Origin: Adineta ricciae
Lineage: Eukaryota; Rotifera; Eurotatoria; Adinetida; Adinetidae
DNA length: 64,000 bases
Assembly (NCBI GenBank): GCA_905250025.1
Contig: CAJNOJ010000053.1
Location: forward strand, 62,001-126,000
Reading direction: 5' to 3'
Below are positions 31,413 to 42,914 of the stretch, piece after piece. A model generated the notes under the pieces. That model ran no database searches. It had not been told where the DNA came from and saw only the letters and a list, made by a program, of their open reading frames with translations. Numbering within the stretch: the first letter of the stretch is position 1; every line of letters begins with the position of its first letter. Made by a program: the position numbers and the translations under genes.

Positions 31413-33018
31413 ATGGATCCGATTGTATCGCAAGCGGATATTGTATCGAAAAAGACGAAATTAGCGTATAGTGTTGGTCATGTTCTCAACGATCTTAGTG
31501 CATCGATGTGGTTTTCGTATTTACTTGTTTTCTACCATCGTGTCGTAAATTTTTCCAATGCATCTGCTGGTTATTTGTTGTTAATCGGTCAAATTGCGGA
31601 TGCTTTGGCAACAACATTTGTTGGCTTTGAATCCGATCGAACTCGTACAGGATTATTTCATTATGGTCGAAGGAAAACATGGCATCTCATTGGTGTAATT
31701 TGCGTTCTCGGCTCATTTCCATTCTGTTTCAACATATGTGTTGGCTGTCGGTACAGTGACTTATGGGCACAGTTTATTTACTACACGATGTTCATTATAA
31801 TTTTTCAATTCGGTTGGTCATGCTCGCAAATCACGCATCTGTAAGTCATTGATGTTTACTCAGTTCGGAATAAACACGACTCGTTTTCGTTTAATTACTA
31901 GAGCAATGATTAACGAATTAACACATAAAGATGGCGAACGTGTTGCCCTGAATTCGTATCGTTATGCTTGGACAGTTATTTCGAATATATTTGTGTATGC
32001 AATGGCTAGTGTTCTACTTGGTGTTCATTCGGGTAATGATAAAACAGATATAACACCAGCGGATGCACATATCTTTCGATCATTGACACTGATTGTTGTC
32101 GGAATTGGTCTACTGTGTATGATTATATTTCATGTTGGATTGAAAGAATCGGAATTACCCGCGGAAGACACTGAACATCGATTGCAATTATCTTTAACTT
32201 CAAGTGGACGATTGAAGCGAATGACATGGAAATGTTTTCTACGCGAAAAAGAATTCTATCAATGTGCACTCATTTGGATGTTTATACGTGTCATTCTCAA
32301 CGTCACACAAGTATAATCTCATTTTCTTCAGGAAACTAACGACATTGTGTATCATCAAAACTCTATTTAGGTCTTTCTACCCTTATATATCATTGACACA
32401 ATTTCGACGTTGGATCGGATGTACGTCGCTATTGCTCCTCTATGTTCATATGTCAGCGGTTTACTTGCCTCGTTTCCAATGCGTGCGATAAACAAACGTC
32501 TTGGTCGGAAAATCACCATGATTCTTGGCTTACTTTTTGTTCTTGCTAGTACAGTTTTATTCTGGTGTATTTTTCAAATGAAACCGACTATACCAATTGA
32601 AGCGACACTGATTCTCGGTTGTATTTTACTTGGGATAGGAACATCAACAACGAATATTTGTTCATTTTCCTTAACGTCGGATCTGATCGGATTGAATACT
32701 GAATGTGGTGCATTCGTGTACGGAATCATGTCATTCGCAGATAAACTTGCTAATGGTGTTACCATTGCTGCTATTCAACAATTCAATCCATGTACGGCAA
32801 ATACAACAGTTCAATGTGCATTGTATTACAGACAGATTCTCTCGTTTATACCAGCCGGTGTAGCTGTATTGACTGTTGTAATGACTGTCAGTTTGTGGAA
32901 AGCGAATATTGGTGGAAATCGCCATGAAATAGTTACATCTGATCGTGCAAAATTATTGCCATATAAAAGTCACCTCAATGATGTGGAATATGACGAACGA
33001 ACGCCACTTGTGGCTTAA
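31413..33018 (+). CDS. MFSD12: MFSD12-like major facilitator transporter
   Basis: Exons 31413-31840, 31902-32310 and 32371-33018 give 494 aa. Twelve hydrophobic segments are evident. Family landmarks are [20 protein letters not shown] in TM1, [61 protein letters not shown] and [13 protein letters not shown], all closely parallel to human MFSD12. In mammals MFSD12 sits in lysosome and melanosome membranes and is needed for cysteine import. The C-terminus is hydrophilic and ends ERTPLVA. The start fits the first ATG after the acceptor-like site at about 31385. Confidence 0.93.
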
Positions 33019-33579
33019 CAAATGAGTATATGCATATGTTTTTATATTCTATGCGGGCTTTTTCAATGTCTAGTCAGGTTAATTAGACAGTATGCGTGTA
33101 TACAAATCATGTTTTCCCCTTCATTTTCTTTGAAGTTATTTATCTCAAATAAATGTACTAATTTTGTACGAAAAAAGAAACTTATTTTTTTCACATTCCA
33201 AATGGAACATATTGACCACCAGCCAATCCCGCTCGCACTATTAGTTTGATTTCTTATCGCATAGATAACTTCGTTTAAAGTCACGAAAAACCCGCGAATT
33301 TTGCTGATAAGTGCACATAGACAGATAAGCTATTATATTATTTTAACTTTTATTTTCAATTGTTTTCTTTTGTTCCTGAGTGTTGACTTGCGTCTGAGGA
33401 TCTTCACCAGAGCATATTTTGTACGATAGTCATTGCTAAGCCAACATTTGTTGAGCGATGTTTAACGACGTAGAGTATGTAGATTGTCACACTAATAACA
33501 AGAATACGGCAAACACTACCAGAAATAAGTAAACATAGAGCAATTAGATTGAGCATGATTTTCGTTGAAGGAAATAAAG
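33019..33579. other. Intergenic spacer up to the transposon
   Basis: AT-rich; nothing supportable. It ends at the TA target site at 33580-33581. Confidence 0.5.
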
Positions 33580-33581
33580 TA

Positions 33582-34183
33582 AGGTGCACCCATAGCAAAA
33601 AGGAAGCATGAAAAATAGATTTTTTTAAGTCATATATCGTTTGATAGAGCTCTTCAACCTGATCACGAATATCACCTTTTTATCTATTTTTGATCAAGTT
33701 TTCGGCGAAAAATCGTCGAAATACAAATAGCTTGAGAAATGGTGTATTTTTGACCATTGTCAAGAAAATCACGGCTTTCATCGTTCTACATTGATTTTTA
33801 CTTTTTGGAACTGTTTTATTCGCATTCAGCATGTGAAAATGAGTATATCCATGTATGTTTCACAATATTTCTTCGTTCTTGGCTTTCTCAGCAAAATACA
33901 ACAAACTCGTATATAGATACCTCGATACACCCTCCTCCAAAACACATCAACTATTTTAGGTTTAGAGTTTTTCATGATATTCATGCATCATTCAAACCAC
34001 CATTCGATGGGCAAAAAAGTTATGTATCGCTTTTGAAAAATATTTTTGTGACGCTGAGAAAAGCCACTTTTACTGGGTCGGACATCATAGCGAAATATTA
34101 GCATTTTTTTCTTTTTTTTAAATTTGTTCTGAAGTTCAATTTTTATTATCGCATACAGGTAAAAAAGAACGTAGAATTCAATG
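33582..34183 (+). repeat. Left terminal inverted repeat (602 bp)
   Basis: Starts AGGTGCACCCATAGC and ends ACGTAGAATTCAATG. It is the reverse complement of 36684-37285. The 114-codon open frame inside it occurs identically in the other TIR and is best read as a by-product, not a gene. Confidence 0.93.
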
Positions 34184-34510
34184 GTATTGACACTGAATTG
34201 AAATAAGCTATATAGAGACTACATAGAAAAATTGGAATAGACCAATTATAAGTCAACTTTTCTACCGCATTGCAAGTACTGCATTACAACAAATACTTTC
34301 TTTCTTATTATCATGAAACTCTTGAATACGCCTGTATTCACGCTGAAGACAACAAAGAGGCACACGATATTCTCTTGCGTTCTGTCACATTGTTTACCAG
34401 CTAAATTCGCTAGAGAGAGTGATAAGAGATCCTTCTCTCGTTTCTAACAGAACGAAAAAAATTGACCGGTATTCAGAAGGTTAATATATTCACTCTCGAA
34501 TTTTTCTACG

Positions 34511-36345
34511 ATGCCACAAAAGTCAAAACGAAAGCTGCATAGTGAGAAGGCGATATCCGCACGATGGGAAGACATGAATCTTAACGATGATCCTGAATCA
34601 ATGGATGAAGACGAAGACAGTTGGGATTTCAGGAAACTGCACAATGGGGAAAAAGAAGATTTCAAAATAGAATGGGAGCTTGCGGAAATTGGTGATTTAT
34701 TCGAACTATGTAAGAGCTCCTGTGGTTCTCGAAAATTATCTGTTCTTCTGTACATGATTCTGCGTCAAGTAGGTCTCTCGTGGCGAGACAGTGATGCGGT
34801 TCTGAGTAATATTGGTGCTTATCGAGCTAAAGCTGCTCATCATTGGGCAAAAGCTTTCTTATTAGATGAAACTGAATCATTTTACGATGATGGTCGAGGA
34901 GGTAGGCATAGCGAATCCTTCTATGATGTGTTTCCAGAACTTGAAACAGAAGCGAAAGCTTTCGCAATCGAATCGTGTTCTCGTAAGTCAGCCGACTTCA
35001 CTGTTCTTGATTTGGCTAATTTCATTGATACAAAGTTCTACGAGCTAACACAGATAGCGAAATCTAGTGACGTCTTGATTCGTTCTGTCGAAGCCTGCCG
35101 ACTTGACCTTCGGCGCTGGGGAGCCAAGTTTCAGCCAAATTCTCAAAGGCCCTACTTCGAAGGTCACGAAAGACTGGACGTTATAGCACATCGTCAAGAA
35201 TTCGTTGCGCATTTTCTGCAAAGGAAAGATCGATATTATACAGTAACAGATGGTGATCAACCTGTATGGCAAATACCAAGCCAGAAGCCTTGTGTGCTCC
35301 TTTGTAAGTGCCTTATTTAAAAAAGATAATGCAAAACCTTAATTTTGCATCTTTTTAAATTTTAGTCCATGATGAGTCGACGTTCAAGTGCGGTGAAATA
35401 TCAGCCAAGAGATGGATGGTCGATGGACAAACGCCCTTTTTCTCGAAAGGTCAAGGCAGGTCTCATATGCTGTCCGATTTCCTGGTGCAGCACCCCTCTG
35501 GGCCCTTCTTTTCTCTCTCAGATGCGGAGTTCAAGCGTGCATGCAAGAAATATCCTTCACTCCTTTCGTCAGACGATCTGAATTATGTGGGAAACTCAGC
35601 TACTGCTGGGATCAACGTTGGACAAGAGGGCTATTTTGACAACGACACCATCTTGGCTCAATTCGAACGATTGTTTATGCTACTGTCTTTTAAGGAGAGT
35701 TTCAAAGATCACGAAATTGAGGTAGTGGTAGACAATGCGAGAACGCATTCTGCTCGAGAGTACAGTATCAATGATTTTAGTAAAGGTATAGATACAAAGT
35801 GTCCAGTTGATTTCATTGAATATCAGGATATTCAGGGTAAAACTGTATCGGTATCATGTTATTTTACCAAGGGTGAACATCGTGGCAAATCAAAGGGACT
35901 GGTTGAATTGGCCAAAGACCTCCATATATCGATTGGATCGAGAATGAAGCTTCCTGAAATTCGAGGATTATTTTCGACACATCCTGCTTTTCAAAATGTA
36001 TCTCGGCTCGAAAATTTAGCTAGAAAATATCAAGTTAAAGTAATATTTGTTCCTAAATTTCATTGTGAATTGAATGCGATTGAGGGTCTATGGTGCCATA
36101 TGAAACAGTACATAAGAAAAACGTCTGATCAAAGTTTTCCCACCATGCTACGTCTTCTTCCCGAGTCTCGTGATAATTTTGAACAGCGTCAGATACATAT
36201 GAAACTCTTTCGACGTTTCTGGCGTTCCCTGGATGCTTATAATCAAGGCAAATCATATGGCGAGATTCTCAGTCTCTTCTTCAGTCAATCATGTAAATCT
36301 AGTATTCTCTCTCATCGAAAAATAACGAACAGCAAACTTCAGTAA
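34511..36345 (+). CDS. DDE transposase of the long-TIR transposon
   Basis: Two exons (34511-35303 and 35366-36345) around a 62-bp intron give 590 aa with no disruption. The catalytic triad is visible: FHDESTFKCGE (first Asp, created across the splice junction), EVVVDNARTHSARE (second Asp), and KFHCELNAIEGLWCHMKQY (Glu). Between them are KGQGRSHMLSDF and GQEGYFDNDTIL. The segment FTKGEHRGKSKGLVELAKDL precedes the Glu, and LFRRFWRSLDAY lies near the C-terminus. The first 150 residues are acidic, then helical and possibly DNA-binding. This is the IS630/Tc1-like DDE-endonuclease family that is abundant in fungi and present in some animals. It should cut and paste the element at TA sites in the nucleus. 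Confidence 0.9.
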
Positions 36346-36683
36346 TGAAATTTACTTTTAATTCAACTCTTGTTTTTAAACTGAAATAATCTTACCGGAT
36401 ACGAAAACCACGCAAAAAACTTCTATAAACACAAACAAATTTTAAAAACTCTAAAAATAAAAAAAAAGGAAAAAAGTTTCAGACATTAAAAAAACAAAAA
36501 AAAATGCGTTACCTTACTTCTCTGAAGTGCATTCGGCTCTACGTGCCGGAGAAGATAAACATGTGAGTTAGTAAAACTGAAAGAAAAGTCGCATGGCCAA
36601 GAAATGCACATTTTTCAAGAATTTTCACAATTCAATACTAGATATCCTGTGTTCAGAATGTTATGAGAGTCTGTGACTGTATT

Positions 36684-37285
36684 CATTGAATTCTACGTTC
36701 TTTTTTACCTGTATGCGATAATAAAAATTGAACTTCAGAACAAATTTAAAAAAAAGAAAAAAATGCTAATATTTCGCTATGATGTCCGACCCAGTAAAAG
36801 TGGCTTTTCTCAGCGTCACAAAAATATTTTTCAAAAGCGATACATAACTTTTTTGCCCATCGAATGGTGGTTTGAATGATGCATGAATATCATGAAAAAC
36901 TCTAAACCTAAAATAGTTGATGTGTTTTGGAGGAGGGTGTATCGAGGTATCTATATACGAGTTTGTTGTATTTTGCTGAGAAAGCCAAGAACGAAGAAAT
37001 ATTGTGAAACATACATGGATATACTCATTTTCACATGCTGAATGCGAATAAAACAGTTCCAAAAAGTAAAAATCAATGTAGAACGATGAAAGCCGTGATT
37101 TTCTTGACAATGGTCAAAAATACACCATTTCTCAAGCTATTTGTATTTCGACGATTTTTCGCCGAAAACTTGATCAAAAATAGATAAAAAGGTGATATTC
37201 GTGATCAGGTTGAAGAGCTCTATCAAACGATATATGACTTAAAAAAATCTATTTTTCATGCTTCCTTTTTGCTATGGGTGCACCT
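36684..37285 (-). repeat. Right terminal inverted repeat (602 bp)
   Basis: Reverse complement of 33582-34183, ending GCTATGGGTGCACCT before the TA. The pairing stops at CATTGAATTCTACG on the inner side. Confidence 0.93.
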
Positions 37286-37529
37286 TATATTATGACAGTT
37301 TTTTCTTTCGCTTCGATAATATTAACAATCATATTTATTTGCAAGAGAAGAAAATAAATTAGGTCGTTTCTTTTGACAGAAAAATAATCTTTTCAGCTTT
37401 GGATTCGATTTCATACTTCGACAAACTCAAGAAATCAGCCACACAAACGTATCTACATAAAAAGACTAGATCAAAACAGAACACAGATCGCGTATGAAAC
37501 ATGTAAAACTTTTCGAAAAGATCGACTTG

Positions 37530-39592
37530 TCAATGTATAACCGAACGTTCCTCGATATTCATTCGACATATTGGACATGTATCTAGTTTAAACGAACATT
37601 TTTCACAAATACCAGTATGTTGACAGGGTATAAGTCTGATATTAGCACAAGCATCGACACAGAGAATACAATCTTGTTCGCTAATTTCTATCGCGCGTAG
37701 TAATTCCAGTTTTTTGTATCTAGGAAGAATGAGTTTTTCATTATCAGATAAATGACCGTAATCATTGAATGATTTGAATGAACGCACGTGTGTCGGCGGG
37801 TGACGAAATGGACTAGAACCAAAATTAAAACGACAATGTTGATAAGACATAAAACTTGCAGCAGCGAAAAAGCCATCTATAATCGGAGTGGAACTGGACG
37901 AGAACACTTTACGAAATGGATCAAGCGCACGTCCGTTCAGAGAAAAGATCACCTCACGTCGATCGAAATCAATCAAACAACCTGCAATAACATATAAATT
38001 CAAAGGTTCTCTCGTTTCCTTTCGCTTACCAAGGATGTCACCAGGTTTCCATGGCGGATTGTTATGTGCGATGGACTTCGCACCGAACCATATCAGATTT
38101 CGACATCCATCATAGGCGATGGAATATTGGTCATCACCAATACCGTAACCTTCATTATTCATAAATTTTGATTGTTTAGTCGCCCAACCGATTTGCATGA
38201 CGCCATCAGTGACGATCAAGACCTCGTAATACCAGACATCGGATCTCACGCTGAATGTCGATCGAACGCTTTCGAAGGAAACTGTGTCACTGCGAGCTTC
38301 GAGTCCATCGGGACCAATTTTTAAATATTCACTAACGTCTTTATCATTTAATATAACATTGATTGCCTGATGATCGAGAGTTTCATAGGAAGATCGTCGA
38401 TAATCGAGAATGAAAACATTATCAAGTAACCATTGAGCATAAAAACCTACATGAAAGAAGAAGCAGATAGAATCACTCGACCGAATATATTCTTTTACCG
38501 ATTTGTCGTTTTAAACAATTCGCTGACGTTGTCCATGTTTCGTAATATTCTAGAACATTCATTGACTTTTGTTTATCTTTCACCGTTAACGATTGTAGCA
38601 GAATATGCTTAGATTCCGACGACTGAGAAAACTTTTCTACAGTAACCAACGCAAATAAAATGATTTTAAATACTGACGAATAACTGGATAACTGATTATC
38701 TGCATCAAAGCTCGGAGAACTCAATTGTTCATAATTATGTAAGCCTAAGTAAACTCGATCGATCACAAATTCTAGTGCATTTGTATTTAACATTGCTACA
38801 CTCGTCGGACCGACTAGAAAGGAAAACATTCATAGAGAGTGAGTAGCAGAAGATCAAACAAACCGAGCTTTTCAGCAAGACAACCAAGTAAGATCAATGT
38901 ATTCCGGTCGCGATGGAATTCATTTTCAATTTTCTTCGACGATTGTGCATCGGGTGGGCTGCTTGCTTTTACTGAAAGTTTTGGTAATGACGATTTCTTG
39001 TTCAATCTATGGAATAAACATGTTATTTACGAATAGAATCATTCGAGTGCGCTTACTTTTCTTGTTGTTCATTTGCGCTACTATTTATCATTGGTACAAT
39101 TTCCTCGATATTTACATCCTTTGTTTGCTTCTGTACGATCTGCTGATTTTCTTTAACATACTTATCGAGAGCTGTCTGGAGAAGCTTTACTCTCGAATGA
39201 TTATCTGAACAAATCAGAGATATCAGTTGTTGTAATAACTCTTTCGATGGCAATGGACATTCATCAAGTAGTAATGCGATAACTGTTGCACCCAGGGGAT
39301 CGTTGATTGGTATACGTTCGACTAAGGCAAGCATGACATTCAGCCATCGATCTTCTCGATTGGCAATACGTGATATGACTAGCATGGCGTGCGGAAGATC
39401 TTGGTCAGTATCAACAACTGTTCGTATAATCGCCAATGTTTCATCAATCAATGCATTTAAGTTGTACGGTTGAACTAAACGAAAATTGCGTAGGCGACTC
39501 GACAATGGATTCGGATGTAACGATCGTGACGCGATTGGATATGACGGTAAACTTGATCGACGTCGTTCTGTGCAACTTGTACAATTTCCCAT
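37530..39592 (-). CDS. RSPRY1: RSPRY1, RING and SPRY domain protein 1
   Basis: Multi-exon minus-strand gene starting MGNCTSCTERRR at 39592. The Gly2/Cys context suggests N-terminal lipidation. A helical region reads LNALIDETLAIIRTVVDTDQ and DPLGATVIALLLDECPLPSK; the next exon has LILLGCLAEKLG, then VDKFSQ-type armadillo-like helices. The B30.2/SPRY domain reads SDVWYYEVLIVTDGVMQIGW, GYGIGDDQYSIAYDGCRNLI and FFAAASFMSYQHCRFNFG. The C-terminal RING has C-x2-C, CQHTGIC, C and CPIC (CILCVDACANIRLIPCQHTG then KLDTCPICRMNI). This matches human RSPRY1, a putative E3 ligase linked to skeletal development. A CCCTCTAG acceptor lies 11 nt before the ATG. The 3' end is only 244 bp from the transposon insertion. 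Confidence 0.95.
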
Positions 39593-39942
39593 TGTATAGT
39601 AATCTAGAGGGAGAATCAGAAAGAAGAAAAACATATACACAGATAACGTATGTATTTCGTTCATACTGTTTGACTTGCTTCGAAAATGACAAGAAAAATA
39701 GAACACACACGTGTACACATACGCTCACCGGATAGCGTAAACAAAGAGAAAAAGAAGTTAACAAGCAAAGAACGGTGACATGATAAATTGATTTAGAAAA
39801 CAAAAAAACGACTACTGATTCGAATTAGTTGAGATTGATTTCACATTGATATGCATAATTAGAAATAGAAAACGAAGCACCGTAGACAGAGAAAACCAAA
39901 GAAACAAACGAACAATAAAACGACAATAGATGTAAATCGATG

Positions 39943-42075
39943 TTAATCTGAGTTCGACTCCTGTTCGCTTGAAAGTTCAGACTTTTGATTTGTTGTAGAA
40001 GAAACTACTGAATCGATACTTGCAGAATCTGAACGAGAACTATTTGATTTTCTTGCTGGTTCGTTTGTTTCATTTTCTTGTTGATTATCAGCTGTCCGCA
40101 TAGCTGAACAATGTGGCGGGATCGGTGGCGGCGGTAAATCTGCAGTTAGTGACGCATCATTCGTTGAAGACGACTTTGCTGATGGTGGGAAGAATTCCGA
40201 GGAAGAAAACGTCGGCGATGGGGTATTACTAATATTGCTTCCATTTAGTAAACGGCGACCGATGGGCGGATTACGTAGAGTTATTTGAAGTGGCGCAGAC
40301 GGACGACGTGATGAGGACGATTTCGTGGGCGGAGGTGATGATGAAACTAAAAAGAAGTCAGTTTTTTAGATATCACTCGATCGTGCCGATCGATTTTTTC
40401 GCAGAGAAAAACATGGCTTTATCGTAAATATCGATGATCGACAACACACTACCTGAAAATGTCTGCACGAGATCAGTGTGCTCGCATGTCATTTGATCTC
40501 GTCAAGAAATCGCTTCGATACCTCATGTAGTAACCTTTCGAATCCATGAATACATGATTTGTCTAAAGTTTACGTGGTTATTTGTCAAATGCTAAGTTTA
40601 TCTTATGATATTGTTACTGTCAAAAAAAAAGAGAAAATTCGACTCAAAACAACACGAAAAGCCTTCATAGATCGTCCGATGACTAGAAATTACATGTTTG
40701 ATTTTCGTCGTTGTTCTCGCTTGAATGGAACGATATAGAACCATTTGCTTTCATCAAATATAAAAACATCTTGTGAACAAAAAAATATTGTTTCTACGAA
40801 AAACAAAGCCGTTTAGACAGATCATAGTTCGAACTACATTCAACTTACGAGAGTTTGAATCAATGCAATGCGAAATTGACGAATATAAGAAGCGATTTTA
40901 AATACAGGATAAGGTTGATAATCTTTACTCGAAACCAAATGCTAGAAAAACGAATTTCTTAGCGAATGAATCTCATCGACACTCTTGTCTAACCTCATCG
41001 TTCAAGTAGAGACGACATAGATCAATGGCAATAATACTACCGGTTCGACCGCAGCCAGCGCTGAAAGACATCGAACGACAAAGAAAATGAAATATGAAGA
41101 CTAGTTCGTAATGTACCTGCAATGTACAAGGATAGGTGAATCGACGGATGAATCTCGATCTTGATACAATCGTAAGAGTAGATCAAGTATTGGTGCTTCA
41201 TCATTGGGGATGTCATGATCAGGCCAATGTAGAAAATGATAAAGTAAGACATGTTGTTGATTGTCATCGCGAGTGATAATCAATGGACGTATTTCGTAAT
41301 CATTATTACTGAACGCTTTATCACTCGATTGATCCTAGATGAGTATTGATGTGTGAGATTGAATTTATCGACAAAATCATTTTACTTTAGTTATTTTGAA
41401 AGTTCCGAATTCGAGTGAGTCTTCAGTTTCGTCCGGCCAATAACGGCGAAATTTAAACTGCAAAAAAGTACAATAGAAAAATGATCTTGTTTTCAGACTT
41501 TTAGATTCCTACTCGTCCAGCTTCGACATCATTAGCTGTGCAAATAATTGACACGATATGAAAATCACTAATCATCCTGAAAAAGTCCGTTATCGATTCT
41601 TCGATAGGTCCCTGTGCTGCAATATATCGACGATGTCCGTGCAAATCCTAAATCTCGTACTAATTGAAAAAACTAGGTCAAAGAAAATTTCCTTACCTCA
41701 ATGAACGATGCATTGATATAATCCGATTCATTTTCTGATTTCAGAACAACTCGACATTTATCGTCTAGAAAAATCTTTTCTACAAAACAAATCTCTATGC
41801 TGATTCAACTCACATGGTAGAACATCCTTGTAGCGATTTTTCAATCGATTACACGCTTTTGCACCTTCGTTACACAGTAACATATCTTTACTCTCTATCA
41901 TTGTTTTTTGTAATTGCTACAGAAGAAAAACAAAGATGAAAACCGCGAAAGCGTCGATCCTTACAGCAAATTGTTGGCCGATTTCGGTCGAGTCGGAATC
42001 ACGTGTACGTTCAAATTCCGAGATCAATCCGGCTGTTCGACCAGAAAGATTTCCGTCATCGGCATTGGTCGTCAT
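39943..42075 (-). CDS. PTP-PEST-like cytosolic tyrosine phosphatase (PTPN12/18/22 type)
   Basis: Many small exons, start MTTNADDGNLSGRTAGLISE at 42075. Phosphatase blocks in order are CNRLKNRYKDVLPY, SDYINASFIE, HRRYIAAQGPIEES, RRYWPDE, HFLHWPDHDIPNDEAP with the WPD-loop acid, and the P-loop VHCSAGCGRTGSI with catalytic Cys and Arg, then SYIRQFRIALIQT. The active site is complete. After the catalytic domain come a Ser/Pro-rich tail (TPSPTFSSSEFFPPSAK) and a proline cluster (DLPPPPIPPHCSA), comparable to the PEST tail that binds SH3 partners. It should dephosphorylate adhesion and cytoskeletal substrates in the cytosol. The WPDHD and CSAGCGRTG wording favours the PEST subgroup. Exon edges between 40350 and 40860 are not certain. 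Confidence 0.85.
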
Positions 42076-42914
42076 TGATCTACAAAAACAAAATCAACAT
42101 TAATTGACTTATTTTCTCCCTGACTAAACCAATCGAAAGCGTTACTCTAATCGAATTGCTACGCGTAAAAGACCGAGTGATATTTTTCTCAAGGAAAAGT
42201 GGATAGTTTCTCATTGTAAATCAACATCGAGAGAATGAGTGAATCTCCCACATAATCAAATCATCAAGCAGGTCATATGATTAAGCCGAAGAGAGGATTT
42301 ATAGGAAACACAGAACAGAACAAGTAGAACTCAATGATTGACTCTCGAAACAAATAAACAAACAAGATATTTCCATAGGATAGTTCCCTAGAATCAATCA
42401 GAATACAAACAGACACATAAATACGGAGTAAAAGCGTCTGCCAATGATTTCGATTACATGTATTGCGAACATACAAATTGACATTGAATTTCAAATGATT
42501 TTGTTTTTTTCGGAACGCAATTACCACCAGCGACATCTATTCGTACGTAGCTCAGTAATTAAGCATATATACAAAAGTCAGTCACTCAATTTAGTTATTT
42601 CCTTCATGAGTCAACTCCGACAACTGGACGAGAACGGTGTATTCAAGGCGCGTAACGATCATTTTAATAGCACTATTTATTTATATACCGTGAAAATAAT
42701 TCAATCATAACAAGAGAAAAAAACCGAAAGCAAACATCGAGCATGTCCATTCATGGTGTTTTTATGTTTCACTCACACGCGACAGAAAGGAAAAAAGTAG
42801 AAAATAGTTTGAAAAAGAAGAATTTCTTTTTTTATATGAAAAAAAATATATATTGATATAGCACAAAGTAAATTCTGTTTTAAAGGAAAACTAAATGCAC
42901 CATGTCTATGATAT
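42076..42914. other. Intergenic spacer
   Basis: About 840 bp between the PTP start and the end of the kinesin gene. No gene is supportable; AT-rich throughout. Confidence 0.5.

Larger units (their letters stand above)
33580..37287 (+). mobile_element. Complete TA-flanked DNA transposon with 602-bp terminal inverted repeats
   Basis: The element body is 33582-37285, flanked by TA at 33580-33581 and 37286-37287, as expected for the IS630/Tc1/mariner target duplication. Both ends begin AGGTGCACCCATAGC when read inward. The inverted repeats are each 602 bp (33582-34183 and 36684-37285) and have equal length, so they carry no net indel. A 345-bp stretch inside them encodes the identical 114-residue frame on both strands, so they are virtually identical. 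One spliced transposase gene lies between. Everything looks intact, implying recent insertion. Very long TIRs are unusual for classic Tc1/mariner elements. Confidence 0.93.

Noticed and set aside
33757..34101. 114-codon frame on the plus strand, identical to a minus-strand frame at 36766-37110
   Set aside because: Both lie inside the transposon's inverted repeats. Identity follows from the repeat, and the frame has no recognisable domain.
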